51,778 nucleotides of DNA from Scedosporium boydii (lineage: Eukaryota; Ascomycota; Sordariomycetes; Microascales; Microascaceae): positions 1 through 51,778 of the forward strand of contig NJFT01000266.1 of assembly GCA_002221725.1 (NCBI GenBank). The letters run 5' to 3'. The position numbers and the translations under genes were made by a program. Position 1 is the stretch's first letter. The number at the start of each line of letters is the position of its first letter. Below, one piece after another: positions 1 to 10,710 of this stretch. The notes below the pieces were generated by a model. That model did not search any database, was not told the origin of the DNA, and saw only the letters and a program-made list of their open reading frames with translations.

Positions 1-944
1 AAAAAAAAAAAAAAAAAAAAAAAAAGAAAAAAAAAGGGTAGAAACCTATCGACCTCTGCATCGGCATTTATGGGCCAGATAGCATCATGGTCTCCGGTCT
101 GATATGAGATCTACGTCCCCATGAGGTCCAGTTCTAGATGTAGGTAGTTTCTCTCCTAGCTGTGAAAAGCCCCTCGCTCTTCAGGAGTTTCACAATGAAC
201 GAATTGTGAGGGCTAGCTGGGCGTTTATGTTTCCTTCCGAGCAACTTGTCTTCGCTCCTTTCCGCCTATGGTCGTTGAATATTAGTCTTTCAACTTTCCT
301 TGGATGAGAAGAACGCGATGGAAACATGAAAACATCAAATCTCCCCGATCTAGCCTTGGAATTACCAAGGCAGGAAGCCGAGGATCATTCTTTGTCACTT
401 TTATGACATGGGAATCTATGTCAAGGACAATGAGACGCTCTTCTTTCTGAAGTCAAGAATTTTTGGGGGGGGGGGGGGGGGCAACCCTAGATAAAAGAGA
501 TTGACTAAACAAAATCATAGAAATATGCTTTTCCCTCCGCAATCGGCAGCGCAGAGCCCCAATGATAAAGTATATCGCAGGTGGTTGCAAATCACGAATA
601 ATACTTATCAAGAGATATTAGTCCTTGAAGGGGCTTCGCGGGGTCTTCTTGTGGGAAGACCACCCACTCGCTGCCTTCTTCTTTATGTGTGATGTTGCGA
701 TCAGGGCTACACTCATCCGTCTCAGTGCTGCCTCACTTTTCTAGTCCAACCAAGGAGCCTGTTGTTGGGCATCTCTAGATATGTATGGTAATACTCTTGC
801 CGTCGTTGTCAATGATCGTCTTCCGGATATTGGAGTCTCATTCTTGAGAGAAGCATAAATTGCACCCCCGGAAGTTCCATTTTACATTAACATCTAACTA
901 ATATGAATCGTGAAGTACAACATTGGTGGCAAACGAGGCATTTC
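1..944. other. Gene-free left edge with low-complexity tracts
   Basis: No convincing coding region is seen on either strand. The window opens with an almost pure A run (about 35 nt, broken by a G), and a 17-nt G run lies at 465-481. The right part is the 3' flank of the minus-strand transporter that ends at 945. The longest open frames are under 70 codons and have no recognisable motif. Confidence 0.6.
465..481. repeat. Homopolymer G17 tract
   Basis: Seventeen consecutive G residues follow a short T run. Such tracts are prone to slippage and to base-calling error, so the exact length is uncertain. No gene overlaps it. Confidence 0.9.
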
Positions 945-2754
945 TTATTGTTCAACATCCTCAATCATCACTTCAGTTTTGGTTTCCTTGGTTACTTCTA
1001 CTGTTGGGCTTGAAGGATCTAGGCCGACAACAGGATCTCCGAATGTTGCATTGATCTCTTCCAGAGAAAGCTGCGCGGTCTAGAGGATCATGTATGTTAG
1101 CACTCGTTTTCGCATGATGCGGAACTATTTTTTTTCTAACTCACCTCGGGGCAGACAAAGATCATTGCAGTAGCCGATACGATGCAGACGCATATCATGA
1201 CCCAGTAGTATTTCTAACTTATCTGCTCGAATGCCAGTGATGCTGGACTCGTGTATGCGATTGCGCAGCTGAAGAATGTCACGATCCCAATGGTGTTACC
1301 GTAACTTCGCAGATGGGTTGGCCAAATCTCCGAAATGTAGACGTAGGCGGCACAGTCGACCGTGGAACCGTAGACGCAGATGAACAAGAAGTAGAAAGCG
1401 AGAGCCGCATTCAAGCCGGCCGTATTGGAACTGCCGAGATAGTATTTTTGCAAAATGGATTCGAGGATCAGGACGACACTGCAGAGATAACCACCGGCAA
1501 CTACATTGGACAAGTTAATACATCCAATGCTTCACTAGGTTGAATGTGGCATAAACCGTTATTATAGGAATCTGAGACACTTACCAAGGAGCTTAATTCG
1601 ACCGACTCTATCCATCAAAACAGCATTGACGTAACATCCTAGCAGTGCGCAGACAGTCCATACAACGGACAGAGCAAGCTGCAGGACGAGGCTGTAACCG
1701 AGTTTGGCAAACAAAACAGGAGTGAAATTAGCGATAACCAAGATTCCAGTTGACTGGCCAGTGATCCATGTCAGAATGGAGCAAATAGCTCGATGACGAA
1801 GATGTGGTGAGCGGATAATATGCATGTATCCCCGGGGCAGGGCTTTTTCGATCTCGATCCGTGCTCTGATCTGAGCCATCTCTGTGGAAGCCATGTGGTC
1901 GTCTGTGTCAGTTTTCGATTGATGGAGATTCTTGAGAACTTCCCAAGCCTCATCGGCTCGTCCTACCTCACAGAGCCATCTAGGAGACTCTGGCAGAGCA
2001 ACTAGAGAAACGAGTAGAACTACGCCAAAAAAGGTAAGCAGCACGAACTGGAGGCGCCACTGATATGGAGCATCCACGTAGTGAAATGCAAGTGCCATCA
2101 CAGATGAGAGGATATATCCGTAAACAATTGAAATGGCGTGATTTCCAACGAGCATTCCACGGATATGTGGGGGGGATATCTCGCTCATGTACACCGGACA
2201 GTTCGTGATGACAATACCGGCACCAATACCACAAAGGCAGCGTGAGGCTATAAACATAGCTATATTCACGCTACCGGCTTGAAGGGCACCCGATATAATA
2301 GTGAGTGCGGCAGCAGAACCTGTCGCGATTCGTCGCCCGAAACGGTTCGAGATTGGAGCTTGGATGATAGACCCGATCAAGCCTCCACCTAAGAATCTGT
2401 GACACACTTTATTAGACCTTCAAGCTGACAAGTCCTCAGGTTGGTTTGATGGAACACATACGCGCCGAGTATTCCCCCTATGACCGACTCCGCATTGTTG
2501 CCACTCAGAAACTTGGCAATAAAAGAGGTCTGCACAAAGCTTCCTGCAATGGCATTGTTGGCATACCCAAAAACGAAGCTGCCCATTCCAGCCACCAATA
2601 TCGTCTTCAAAGCATTGGTTAGAGCTTTGATCCTGCAATGTGATGATCTGGGATAACTCACAATAATATTGGTAATTGTAACTTTGACATGAATCTGGGA
2701 ATTGCCGCCCATAGCGGTGGCATGTACTACTTCTTTAGAAGTAGTGATAGCCAT
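945..2754 (-). pseudogene. MFS sugar (hexose/lactose-type) transporter, interrupted by an in-frame stop
   Basis: This is a 12-helix sugar porter of the major facilitator superfamily, expected in the plasma membrane. The ATG is at 2754 on the minus strand. Exon 1 (2754-2462) carries the TM1 region ending SVIGGILGA. A 65-nt intron (2461-2397) leads to exon 2, which continues FLGGGLIGS and carries NRFGRR, the PESPRWL signature, and DRVGR. A further exon carries SEIWPTHLRS and TSPA. A last 65-nt intron (1144-1080) joins CPE to TAQLSLEEINATFGD, ending at TAA 945. Two problems are visible. Codon 1216-1214 is TAG where the family has Trp (IS-W-KYY), and the frame is open again on its other side. Also, the obvious GTAAGT donor near 1582 and the TAG acceptor near 1536 are out of phase. 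The TAG would remove the last helix and the C-terminal tail. It may be a pseudogene, a strain-specific nonsense allele, or a sequencing error. Family assignment is firm; functional status is not. Confidence 0.75.
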
Positions 2755-4027
2755 GATTTTTAGCAGATTAGGAAGGAATTTTCAAGATGCATGAACTGTG
2801 AAATCTGGGAACGATCGACATTGCAGTGATTTCCCGACTTTTATATCATGGAAGATCGAACCCCGGTCGAAGCATGGGAGATGAGGTGCCTAGAACCTGG
2901 AGTTGATGTTCCGATGTGAATCCGGCGGGCCATCTCCCCTAGGATCTTGGGATGAATAGCATCAAGCGGAGTAATTACCTTCCTAGCACACATGCCTCTC
3001 TAGTTCCATGGTCTTATTGGGCCGAACCCAGTAGTATCTAGTGAGAATCGAGCATGTGGAGAGTTCAAGCACGGTTCTTTGGCTCCAAGAAAAACCACAA
3101 CGCGAGAAGCTTGCAGATTCTGATTTCGCCCAAGCTCTCTCAACAATACTGATCCCACAAGAGCAAGCGCTCTCCGGAATCTCATATGACCAGCTTTTCG
3201 CTGTCACAAACGTTTGGTTTCGCCGGATATTCTTCGGTTGCGGCGGAGAGGGTGTCACAAGAATTACATCAAATCTTGATCTCCTGGGGCTTTCCGTCTT
3301 CCCCACACGAATTCACTCCCTGTGATCAGTCAAAGGTTCACTGGTCAAGGATGTGCTCCTGTCTCGTCTAGATCTCTTGCGAGGTTGCATTGGGGATGAG
3401 TCTCATAACTGCCGCTCTGGGAGTCTGTCGTTATGACTACATTAGTCAAGTAGGAAAAACAAGACTTATGGGTGACGTTCAGCTCCTCGCATCCTCGCAG
3501 TGTGTATCGGACTAATTTCATGAAATTAAGCCGATGCATTTATTAGCCCGGTCTGCGTTACGCCCCAAAAACCCAGGCCAGTGAGGGCCGCAGGTTACTA
3601 GATTAGAAGATGGACGAATCAAATGCTTCATAAAGGACATGGGAACTGCAAGGGACTAACCCGAAGAGTGTCGAGCCGCAGTCAAAGTCAGACAGATCTG
3701 GGGTCAAGCGTAAACTATCCCTTATACTTCACGGCTCATGCACGAGCTAGTGCACCCCAAGCAGTTTAGTTTCTGAGAATCCTGGGGGAATCTTGGGGGA
3801 ATCTTGGGGAACCCCCGCAGTTGCGGGGAAAGTGTAACTTAACTACGAGATATAGTTTAAATTGACCGAGACTTGTTCGTCCCGTTCGTCCCGGTGACTC
3901 CACAGCTTGGCTGCACGACCTTGCCTCTTTCCAGCTCTTCTTCCTATTCCTTCCTTTACTTCTCACTCACCACTTGGTTCCGAATAATTAATTCTCTGGG
4001 CGATAAGCTTCCTCGAGGTTTAGAACA
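2755..4027. promoter_or_regulatory. Divergent intergenic region between transporter and Zn2Cys6 regulator
   Basis: This 1.27-kb stretch holds the 5' flanks of the minus-strand transporter and the plus-strand regulator. Open frames on both strands at 2983-3325 overlap each other and have no recognisable motif, so they are not called. A G-rich tandem repeat with an adjacent hairpin lies at 3782-3828, about 200-250 nt upstream of the regulator start. No clear TATA box was found. Confidence 0.5.
3782..3828. repeat. 11-bp G-rich tandem repeat followed by a 7-bp hairpin
   Basis: The unit TTGGGGGAATC occurs as a near copy (3782-3792), an exact copy (3793-3803) and a partial copy (from 3804). It runs into CCCCGCA-GT-TGCGGGG at 3813-3828, a perfect 7-bp inverted repeat with a 2-nt loop. 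It lies in the 5' flank of the Zn2Cys6 gene. Confidence 0.85.
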
Positions 4028-6800
4028 ATGACTCCTGAGCCGTCATCGCAGCACGAGATATCAGAACTTGCCTGTGAATCGTGCAAGAAGTAAGACACCC
4101 AGCACCCCTCTGGCAATGGCCGGGTTCCGGTCCTGGAGTCCTTGGCATATGAGCTGACTCGAAATAGAAGAAAGACAAAATGGTGCGAAGTAGAGGATTA
4201 CCCCAGCCGCTGAACCTGTTTTCTCACCGACCCTCACAACTGACAATGGGAACCATAGCGATCGTAGATTGCCGACTTGTGGCCCATGCGGCAAGAACAC
4301 GCAATCTTGCGTCTATCCATCTAAGAGGCTGAAGCCAGGGCCCAAAATCGGTAAGTAACTCCCGCTATAGTCATGTCCCTCGACCGGCGGCTCATAGTTG
4401 GACTCTTATGAAGGATCACACATGCGCGAACGAAGGCGACGTCGATTTAGCGATTACTCGCGAGGCTCATCGAGCCGACAAAAGCCGAATGATGCGAATT
4501 CGACATCTAGAGATGATTGGCCAAGCCCCCCTCACAGCTATCAGGCAGCGCCGCCATCTCGTATCCAAACTCGCCTTAGTGATGGCGGTTCAAGCTACCT
4601 AGCCTCCCTGCCTCCATCGCCCGAGTCCAAGGATTCGGAGGACGAGACGGAAGATCTATCAGATTCGTCAGAAGTGGCTACCACCAACTTCGTTAGAGCA
4701 ATCAGCCTTTCGTCTCTCATTCACCCTACTCACGACCCACGTAGCCAAACTGCGCCAGAAACTACCCAATGCCTCTTCATTGACCTTGCCAGATCTGAGA
4801 ATCTAATTACTCAGACATGCGAGGCCTTGAGAGTCTCCGTCACCGACCTGCAAACACTGTATGTCATATGTATACACATCCCGCTATAGTTATGATTTGT
4901 GAAGGCCCGGCTACATGGACACTGAGCTAACATACGTGACAGGACAGACTTGTATTTCGATAACATGACGGCTTTTTCCCTCTTCCATAAACCATCTTTT
5001 GGATCAAAAATCCAAGGAATAAAGAATCTAAATTCTTTGGTCGCCCTGCTTGCATCCGTGTTCTCCATTTCAGTTCGATTTTGCGATGCAACTTCGGATG
5101 TTTGGAGCGCGTCTGAGTCTACAGACATGCCAACTTCAGACCAATTTCATCTGATGGCTCTTCAATCGGTTGATGAGGCCATGAGAGACATTCAAGATGA
5201 AGTTCCGCCACTTGTTGTCTTGCAAGCCATGACTCTCTGCGCCTTCAATGAGCTAATGCGCGGAGTCCGTGGCAAAGGCTGGAGGTTGCTAGGCTCTTGC
5301 GTTCGAATTGCCTACGAGCAACGACTACATCTCACCGATTTCGAGGCCCCATCATTGGCTCCAAAATGTGCCAGGGACACCGAGCGATGGGTCGGCAAAG
5401 AAGAGCGGCGACGCTGTTGGTGGGCGATCTGGGAAATGGACGTCTTCGCTTCCACGGTGCGACGATCTCCGCTAGCTATCGACTGGGCGATGAACGAGAC
5501 CTATTTGCCCGTCGACGATGAATCTTGGTTCAAGAACACTTACGCCCAGAGCTGCTTTCTGGATCTCCGGCCGTGCGAGCGGTGGAAAAAGCTCAAGAGG
5601 TCCGGTAACAAAAGCCCCGCGGCGTGGTTCATCGTTTTGACCTCCATTATGCGAGAGGCTCAGGCCCTAACTCGCGGAAACCTACAAGGCGTCCGGTCTG
5701 AATGGGGCGATGAAGACGGGGTGACTGGGTTGCAACAATACTTCCGGAACGTTTTTCGAAAGAAGACCCCGGCGGGAGTCGACCAGCAGCTCTGCTTCCT
5801 TAGCCACGCACTCCAGAGGACGATTTCGGCTCTACCAGAAACGCTAGCCTATCGGGGAGAGCAATTAAATTTTGGCTCCGATGGCGCCGATCCCGTGGCG
5901 CCGTCAAGCTTTGGAAGAAACCCCGGGAGATTTCTGGACGCTTCACGGTATTCAATTTTCTTGATGACTCAACTGGCTCGGTTCCAGATCTTCCATCACT
6001 ACGCCTTCAGCGAGATCGCCTCAGGCGCCTTATTTGCAGAGAGTTCTGCCGAGGCTCCTTTTGGCTGGACAGCAGCACAGCCACCTTCACCAGGAAAGGT
6101 GCCAAACTGCGAAGGTCTTCGTAACTGTCTCGAGGCAGCGGACGACATCTACGCTATCTTGAAGAACGTCCCAGAAGCGCACGTGAAATGGGTTAATCCA
6201 TTCCTTGCCAGCACCGTTTGGCTAGCAGCATCGTTGCAAATCCTGCGCAAAGTATACGGCATCAGAGCCGAGGACGTTGACGAGTCCAAGTTTTCGCTGC
6301 TTCGGTTTACCTGCCAGCGATATTCCGTCTTCTGGGGCACGCCTCTCGCGTTGCTAGACAACGTCGATTCTCTGGAAAAGCACTTGATGCAGAAAAGAGA
6401 GGCCATGGCAGAGATGGAGGCCCGGTGTAAGGCAAGGCAGCAGCGTGCCAATAGGTCCAGACGGGATAAGAGCTCAGCGGCGAACCATCGTCCCGGAAAC
6501 CGAGAAAGTTCTGGCGCGGAGGGGGCGGGAAATGGTGATGCAGCCAGCGATCAGTTAGAATCGATTGGGGCAATAAGTATGATGGATCTGCACAGCATGC
6601 AAACACTCCTCTCAGATGCGCAAAGTTTGGACCTCTCAACCCGGTTCTTTGCAACGCCATTCCTTAACATGATGACGGGATGGCAAACCGACTTGGAGGA
6701 TATTTCCATAGGGTACTCTCCAGATCCCTTAGATCCTTCTTTCTACCCGGCTCTAGATGGCCAAAATGGACTAGGCGAGACGGATCAGCGCTTTAATTGA
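4028..6800 (+). CDS. Zn2Cys6 fungal-specific transcription factor
   Basis: This is a nuclear DNA-binding regulator of about 823 residues. I read five exons: 4028-4089, 4168-4182, 4259-4350, 4414-4858 and 4943-6800, totalling 824 codons with stop. Spliced this way the N-terminus carries a perfect zinc cluster, CESCKKRKTKC then DRRLPTCGPCGKNTQSC, which fits C-x2-C-x6-C-x6-C-x2-C-x6-C. A basic linker (KRLKPGPKIGS, then RERRRRR) follows. Exon 2 is only 15 nt and encodes the basic residues between Cys2 and Cys3. The large last exon carries the fungal-specific TF (middle homology) domain, including LYFDNMTAFSLFHKPSF, AYEQRLHL and ERRRCWWAIWEMD. It is divergent from the sugar transporter, so local regulation of that gene is an inference. 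Target genes and inducer are unknown. Alternative acceptors near 4170 and 4404 either lose the cysteine spacing or break the frame. Confidence 0.9.
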
Positions 6801-7607
6801 TTCGTATCGGAACTGACGGAGGCTCGATGGCATTGAGGTGAGGACTTCGATTAATATTTCCACCTGTAATTTTCACCATATTGTTCATCGCAAGCCTCGC
6901 TGGGTATGGTCAGGATCAACCACAGACGGTGCTTCCTCCACCAGCATTAACCGCGATGGATGGCTGCTCGATGTTTGACCCTGCTAGCCGTCGAATGGCG
7001 AGCCGGATTCGCTGTCTTTCGGTGAAGGCTGGCTCGTTCGTGTTTTGGGGGGCGGCATCGCGAGGAACATTGAACGCGCAACTGCGGTTAAGGAAGTGAA
7101 TTGTAAAGCGCAGTGGAGGAGCCCCTTGCGACCCTAGTCCTCTTTGTCTGGGCGTTGGGCTACTAGTAGTCGTATATATGGCTAGGAGCCCAACACTAGA
7201 TCTTCTTTAGCCATTTCAGGCCGGCGTCAAATACATATTTACACGCTCTCCGGGTTACATAGTGGAAGCGATCTGTGCCTCTCTCAATTGACTCAGAAAT
7301 GGCAAATACGTACCTTTCTCTTCCTCCCATTCGTTCATTTCCAGCCTCTGATTTCCAAAATATCGCGCCACTTTCCTTGGCTCCCATGATGTCCCGATTT
7401 CTGCCTTACAAGTTAGGTTTCGGCAGAGCTACATTTTAGCAAGTAGATATTCTCTTCCACTTGTTGCCTCGCCCACACTCTTAGAGAACTATCACGACCT
7501 CCAGTAGCCCACTCATTCGGAATACGTCGTTTCAATTTGGAGGCGCTCTAGGTTTGCTTCCGTCTCGGAAGGAGCCTAGATCCATTTGCCTCGCCCTTAA
7601 ATCAAGC
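6801..7607. other. Intergenic stretch, nothing recognised
   Basis: This is the 3' flank of the Zn2Cys6 gene and the 5' flank of the HET-domain gene. Small open frames at 6881-7099 and on the minus strand at 7196-7387 have no motif and poor coding character. No repeat or RNA gene was seen. Confidence 0.5.
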
Positions 7608-9318
7608 ATGCGCCTTATCAACGTCCTCACGGGAAAGCTCGAGGAATTTTTTGATCAGAACATTCCTCAATATCATATCTTGTCACATACATGGGGCGAT
7701 GACGAAATATCCTCAAGAATTCACCTGGATAAGAACATATGAGGAGGAATTAGATGATGGCGTCCTTGACGAATTAATGCCAAAGCAGCGTGAACGCCTT
7801 GACAATAGGTATGAGTTGCTTCGCGCTACCAGCGGATATTGGAAGATTGATCAATTCATGGATCTCCTTCGCGAAAGGTGTCCTCCCTGGCTGGATTACA
7901 AGAACGTACACTACATCTGGGTCGACACTTGCTGTATCAACAAGGAAAGTAGCGCCGAACTCTCAGAAGCTATTAACTCCATGTATCGCTGGTATGGGGA
8001 ATCGGTAGCCTGCTTCGCATTTTTGAGTGATGTTGAATCGGACAGCGTATTCGGAAACTCGGATTTTCGGAGAAGCCGCTGGTTCACTCGAGGATGGACT
8101 TTGCAAGAGCTTTTAGCGCCCGCAGAGGTTTATTTCTACAACAAACACTGGAGGTGGATCACTGACAGACTAAGAGCCCGTTCGACCATCGCGGCCATAA
8201 CGGGAATTAAAGAAGCTCACCTCGGCCAATTTACCCCCTCATGTCTCCAGTCTTCTATGTGCACTGTGGCTGAGAAAATGTCCTGGGCCGCCCAAAGACA
8301 GACGTCGCGATTAGAAGATCAAGCATATTGCCTTATGGGCATCTTTGGCGTCAACATGCCGCTGCTCTATGGCGAGGGCAAAAAGGCGTTCATCCGGCTT
8401 CAACAAGAGATCATGAAGATGACCAACGACCAAACCATGTTTGCTTGGGGCTTTTGCCAGACTATGGAAGAGGAGCAATACGCGGGGTATTTCGGGATGT
8501 TTGCTTCCTCGCCACAAAAGTATGCAGGATGCGGCAATGTCAAGCCCTTAGAGCCCGTTTACGACAAGGACTACAGCAAGGACTACGGCAAAGACTACCT
8601 TGCCCCCATTCGCCGTCCATACCATGTTACCAATATTGGCGTACAGATCACTCTTGGATTCATTCGTGCTTCCGCACACCCTGCTCTAAAAAGAGCTATA
8701 TACGCTATCCTACCTTGCACTGCCGATGGCCAAATTCTCTGCTTCCCGGTGCATACACCAGGCTTCGAAGAGCGGGAGCTGAAACATATCCAAGACGGAA
8801 CTCACGTCCTCAGAACGGCAGGGTATCCCGTGAGATTCATTCCTGCTCATCCGGAGTGGCTCTCTAGGCTCGTGTGGAGGAACGTTATCGTTGTCGAAAG
8901 GTCAAGCACTATACCACCGGATTATAATGCATTGGTCCATTTCAGAGGAAGCCTGGGGGTTCTTGAGACTTGGCCGCATAGCTGTTACACCAAACATTCT
9001 TCTGTCAACATATTTCATATCAGCTCCGACTGCACTTCGAAATACTCCTTCCTGCGCGTCCGGTCGAGGGCACCCGGGCCTCGGAAGGAATTTTTACTGG
9101 TGGTTTTCCCACGTCCGCAGCGGGAATATCGCGTTCCCATCGTCTTCGATTGGGTGACGTTTATAGAGGCGCAGAAGGAACCCAGAGGTACTTCTCGGTC
9201 ACTAGTGACTTTGTTCGGAACGTCACCTGAGATGCTAAACCCATCGACGTGGCCTTCTCCTGTATCGGAGAGTATCGCAGGAGACTTGATCTCCGGAATG
9301 AGTCTCCATTATATCTAA
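7608..9318 (+). pseudogene. HET-domain (heterokaryon incompatibility) protein gene with an early frameshift
   Basis: HET-domain proteins trigger vegetative incompatibility cell death in filamentous ascomycetes. The ATG at 7608 starts the canonical N-terminus (MRLINV, then YHILSHTWGDDE), but that frame stops at 7742. The rest of the domain continues in the +1 frame: YIWVDTCCINK, SMYRWY, FTRGWTLQELLAP, and DQAYCLMGIFGVNMPLLYGEG. That frame is open to the stop at 9318. The two frames meet at about 7703-7725, and no GT-AG intron is available there. So the gene has a short indel, or the assembly has an error. Starting at the internal ATG 7699 would give 539 residues lacking the conserved N-terminal HTWG block. 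A short D/Y/K-rich repeat (DKDYSKDYGKDY) follows the HET domain. The C-terminal half matches no domain I recognise. Confidence 0.85.
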
Positions 9319-10023
9319 AGTAGCTCCCCAAGGCTAAATGGCTCCCCGGGGCTTTCGGGGACTAGTCCTAATGTCAACATATGTAAATATCATCCTGGTG
9401 TACCCTTTGTCAACTAGCATAACGCATCTTGGGGCACAAAGGGGTCCGACAAAGCCAATACTCTACCTTCCACCAAGGTCATCAAGGAGAAGTGTGACGG
9501 TAATGTAGTCTTGGTGGAAGAGGTGGAGAGGGAGCAAGAAGATATAGACAGCTAGTTCAAGAAGATAGTCTACAGAGCACTAGCTCCATTTAAAGAGGAC
9601 TACTAAAAAGAGGAAGCCAGAACAGCGACACATGAACTTAGGCTGTGATTCTATCTATATTCCAGTCTCAATGTAACTTGGGGTTCACGCTCGATCTTCG
9701 CCATTTACGAAATTTACTCACCTGCCTGCCGCCTTGCAACCTTGCCAGGTCATGCAGAACGAGAAGAGAACGTGGGCCTATCTCTATAGTTAATGAGACT
9801 TCAGCCTGGTATTATTGCTATGGGCCAAGCCAGAATCCTCATTACCATACCTTAGCGATGATTTATGCTTCTCGATTACTGGCCTACTCTGTCTACATAG
9901 TACGATCGGATCAAGATGGAGTAATGACGCGCGCTTCGAGGGCGTTCCGCATTCAGTTATATCTGAACTCTCGATGACCGATCAGAATCTCGTCAGGGGG
10001 ACAGGCCAAAAGTTTTTTCCACC
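9319..10023. other. Intergenic stretch with a possible decayed coding relic
   Basis: In one plus-strand frame, about 9480-9620 reads as lysine/glutamate-rich protein-like sequence (for example VVLVEEVEREQEDIDS, then FKKIVYRALAPFKEDY) interrupted by TAG and TAA. Both stops are one C-to-T change from a Gln codon, as RIP or simple decay would give. The parent family is not recognised. The rest shows no gene. Confidence 0.35.
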
Positions 10024-10710
10024 TTATGCAAGCTTCGTCGCCTTCAGCGGATCAAGGGAAGCCGTAAAGTCAGCCTTCTGAGTCTTCATGTCCGTCGGGA
10101 AGCTGAGATGTTCATGAATCCATTTCCATTCCCCCTTTTCGTTCTTTCTGGCAATCCCCGTGCGTCGAAAGGCCGTGTCGAATGGAACACCACCAGCAGT
10201 GCCCCATGTGTGTTGAATCATCGTCGAGAAAGCATACTCCTTCGACAAAGCCGTGATCTCAATGTCTTTATACTCCATGTACCCGTCGTTCCAGTATGGG
10301 AAAATGCTGTCAAAATGTTCCTTGAACCCGCCTCGGATCGTGTTTCCAAACATGTCGTAGCTGAGCATGTCGTCAAAGTCGTAGAATCGGCGGGCTCCGT
10401 TCATGCCGTTGGCAAAGTCGGCTCGAGATTCGTGGTTCCAGTAATGGAGCCAGCCGCGGTAGAGCTGGTCCATGACTTCTTGTTCCTCTTTGACAAGCTC
10501 AGGGTTGTGGTACTGTTTCCTTATCGTAAGTCGACTGACACATATTATCTGGTGAGAGGCTATTCTCACCTTCGTTGGGGGCATATGCAAGAACTTGAAA
10601 GCGTTCTGGATGTCCCGATATTCGGTCTAGTTCTATGTTAGTGGGCGGCATGTTGGTAAGAGCTAAGAGATCGTGCTCACGGCGTCTTTGACAAATCCGT
10701 TCTTATCCAT
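10024..10710 (-). CDS. NTF2-like / SnoaL-like fold protein
   Basis: This is a small soluble protein of about 191 residues. I read three exons on the minus strand: 10710-10681, 10626-10570 and 10512-10024 (stop TAA), totalling 192 codons. The introns are 54 and 57 nt. The start MDKNGFVKDATEYRD leads into an alpha+beta cone-fold pattern: VMDQLYRGWLHYWNHES, MLSYDMFGNTIRGGFKEHF, then beta-rich segments with FSTMIQHTWG, and TGIARKNEKGEWKWIHEH. This mid-to-late pattern, ending with a strand and WKWIHEHLS, resembles SnoaL-like polyketide cyclases and related NTF2-fold enzymes or binding proteins. I cannot assign a reaction. It is divergent from a Baeyer-Villiger monooxygenase, which suggests a joint role in oxidising and then isomerising or hydrolysing a metabolite; that is inference. 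A TATTTAA element about 130 nt upstream may be its TATA box. Confidence 0.75.

Noticed and set aside
2611..2660. GTGAGT...TGCAG in the first transporter exon as an intron
   Set aside because: It would be only 29 nt, too short for fungal splicing, and the frame reads through it.
2983..3325. Overlapping open frames on both strands between transporter and regulator
   Set aside because: They overlap each other, show no family motif, and have no splice partner.
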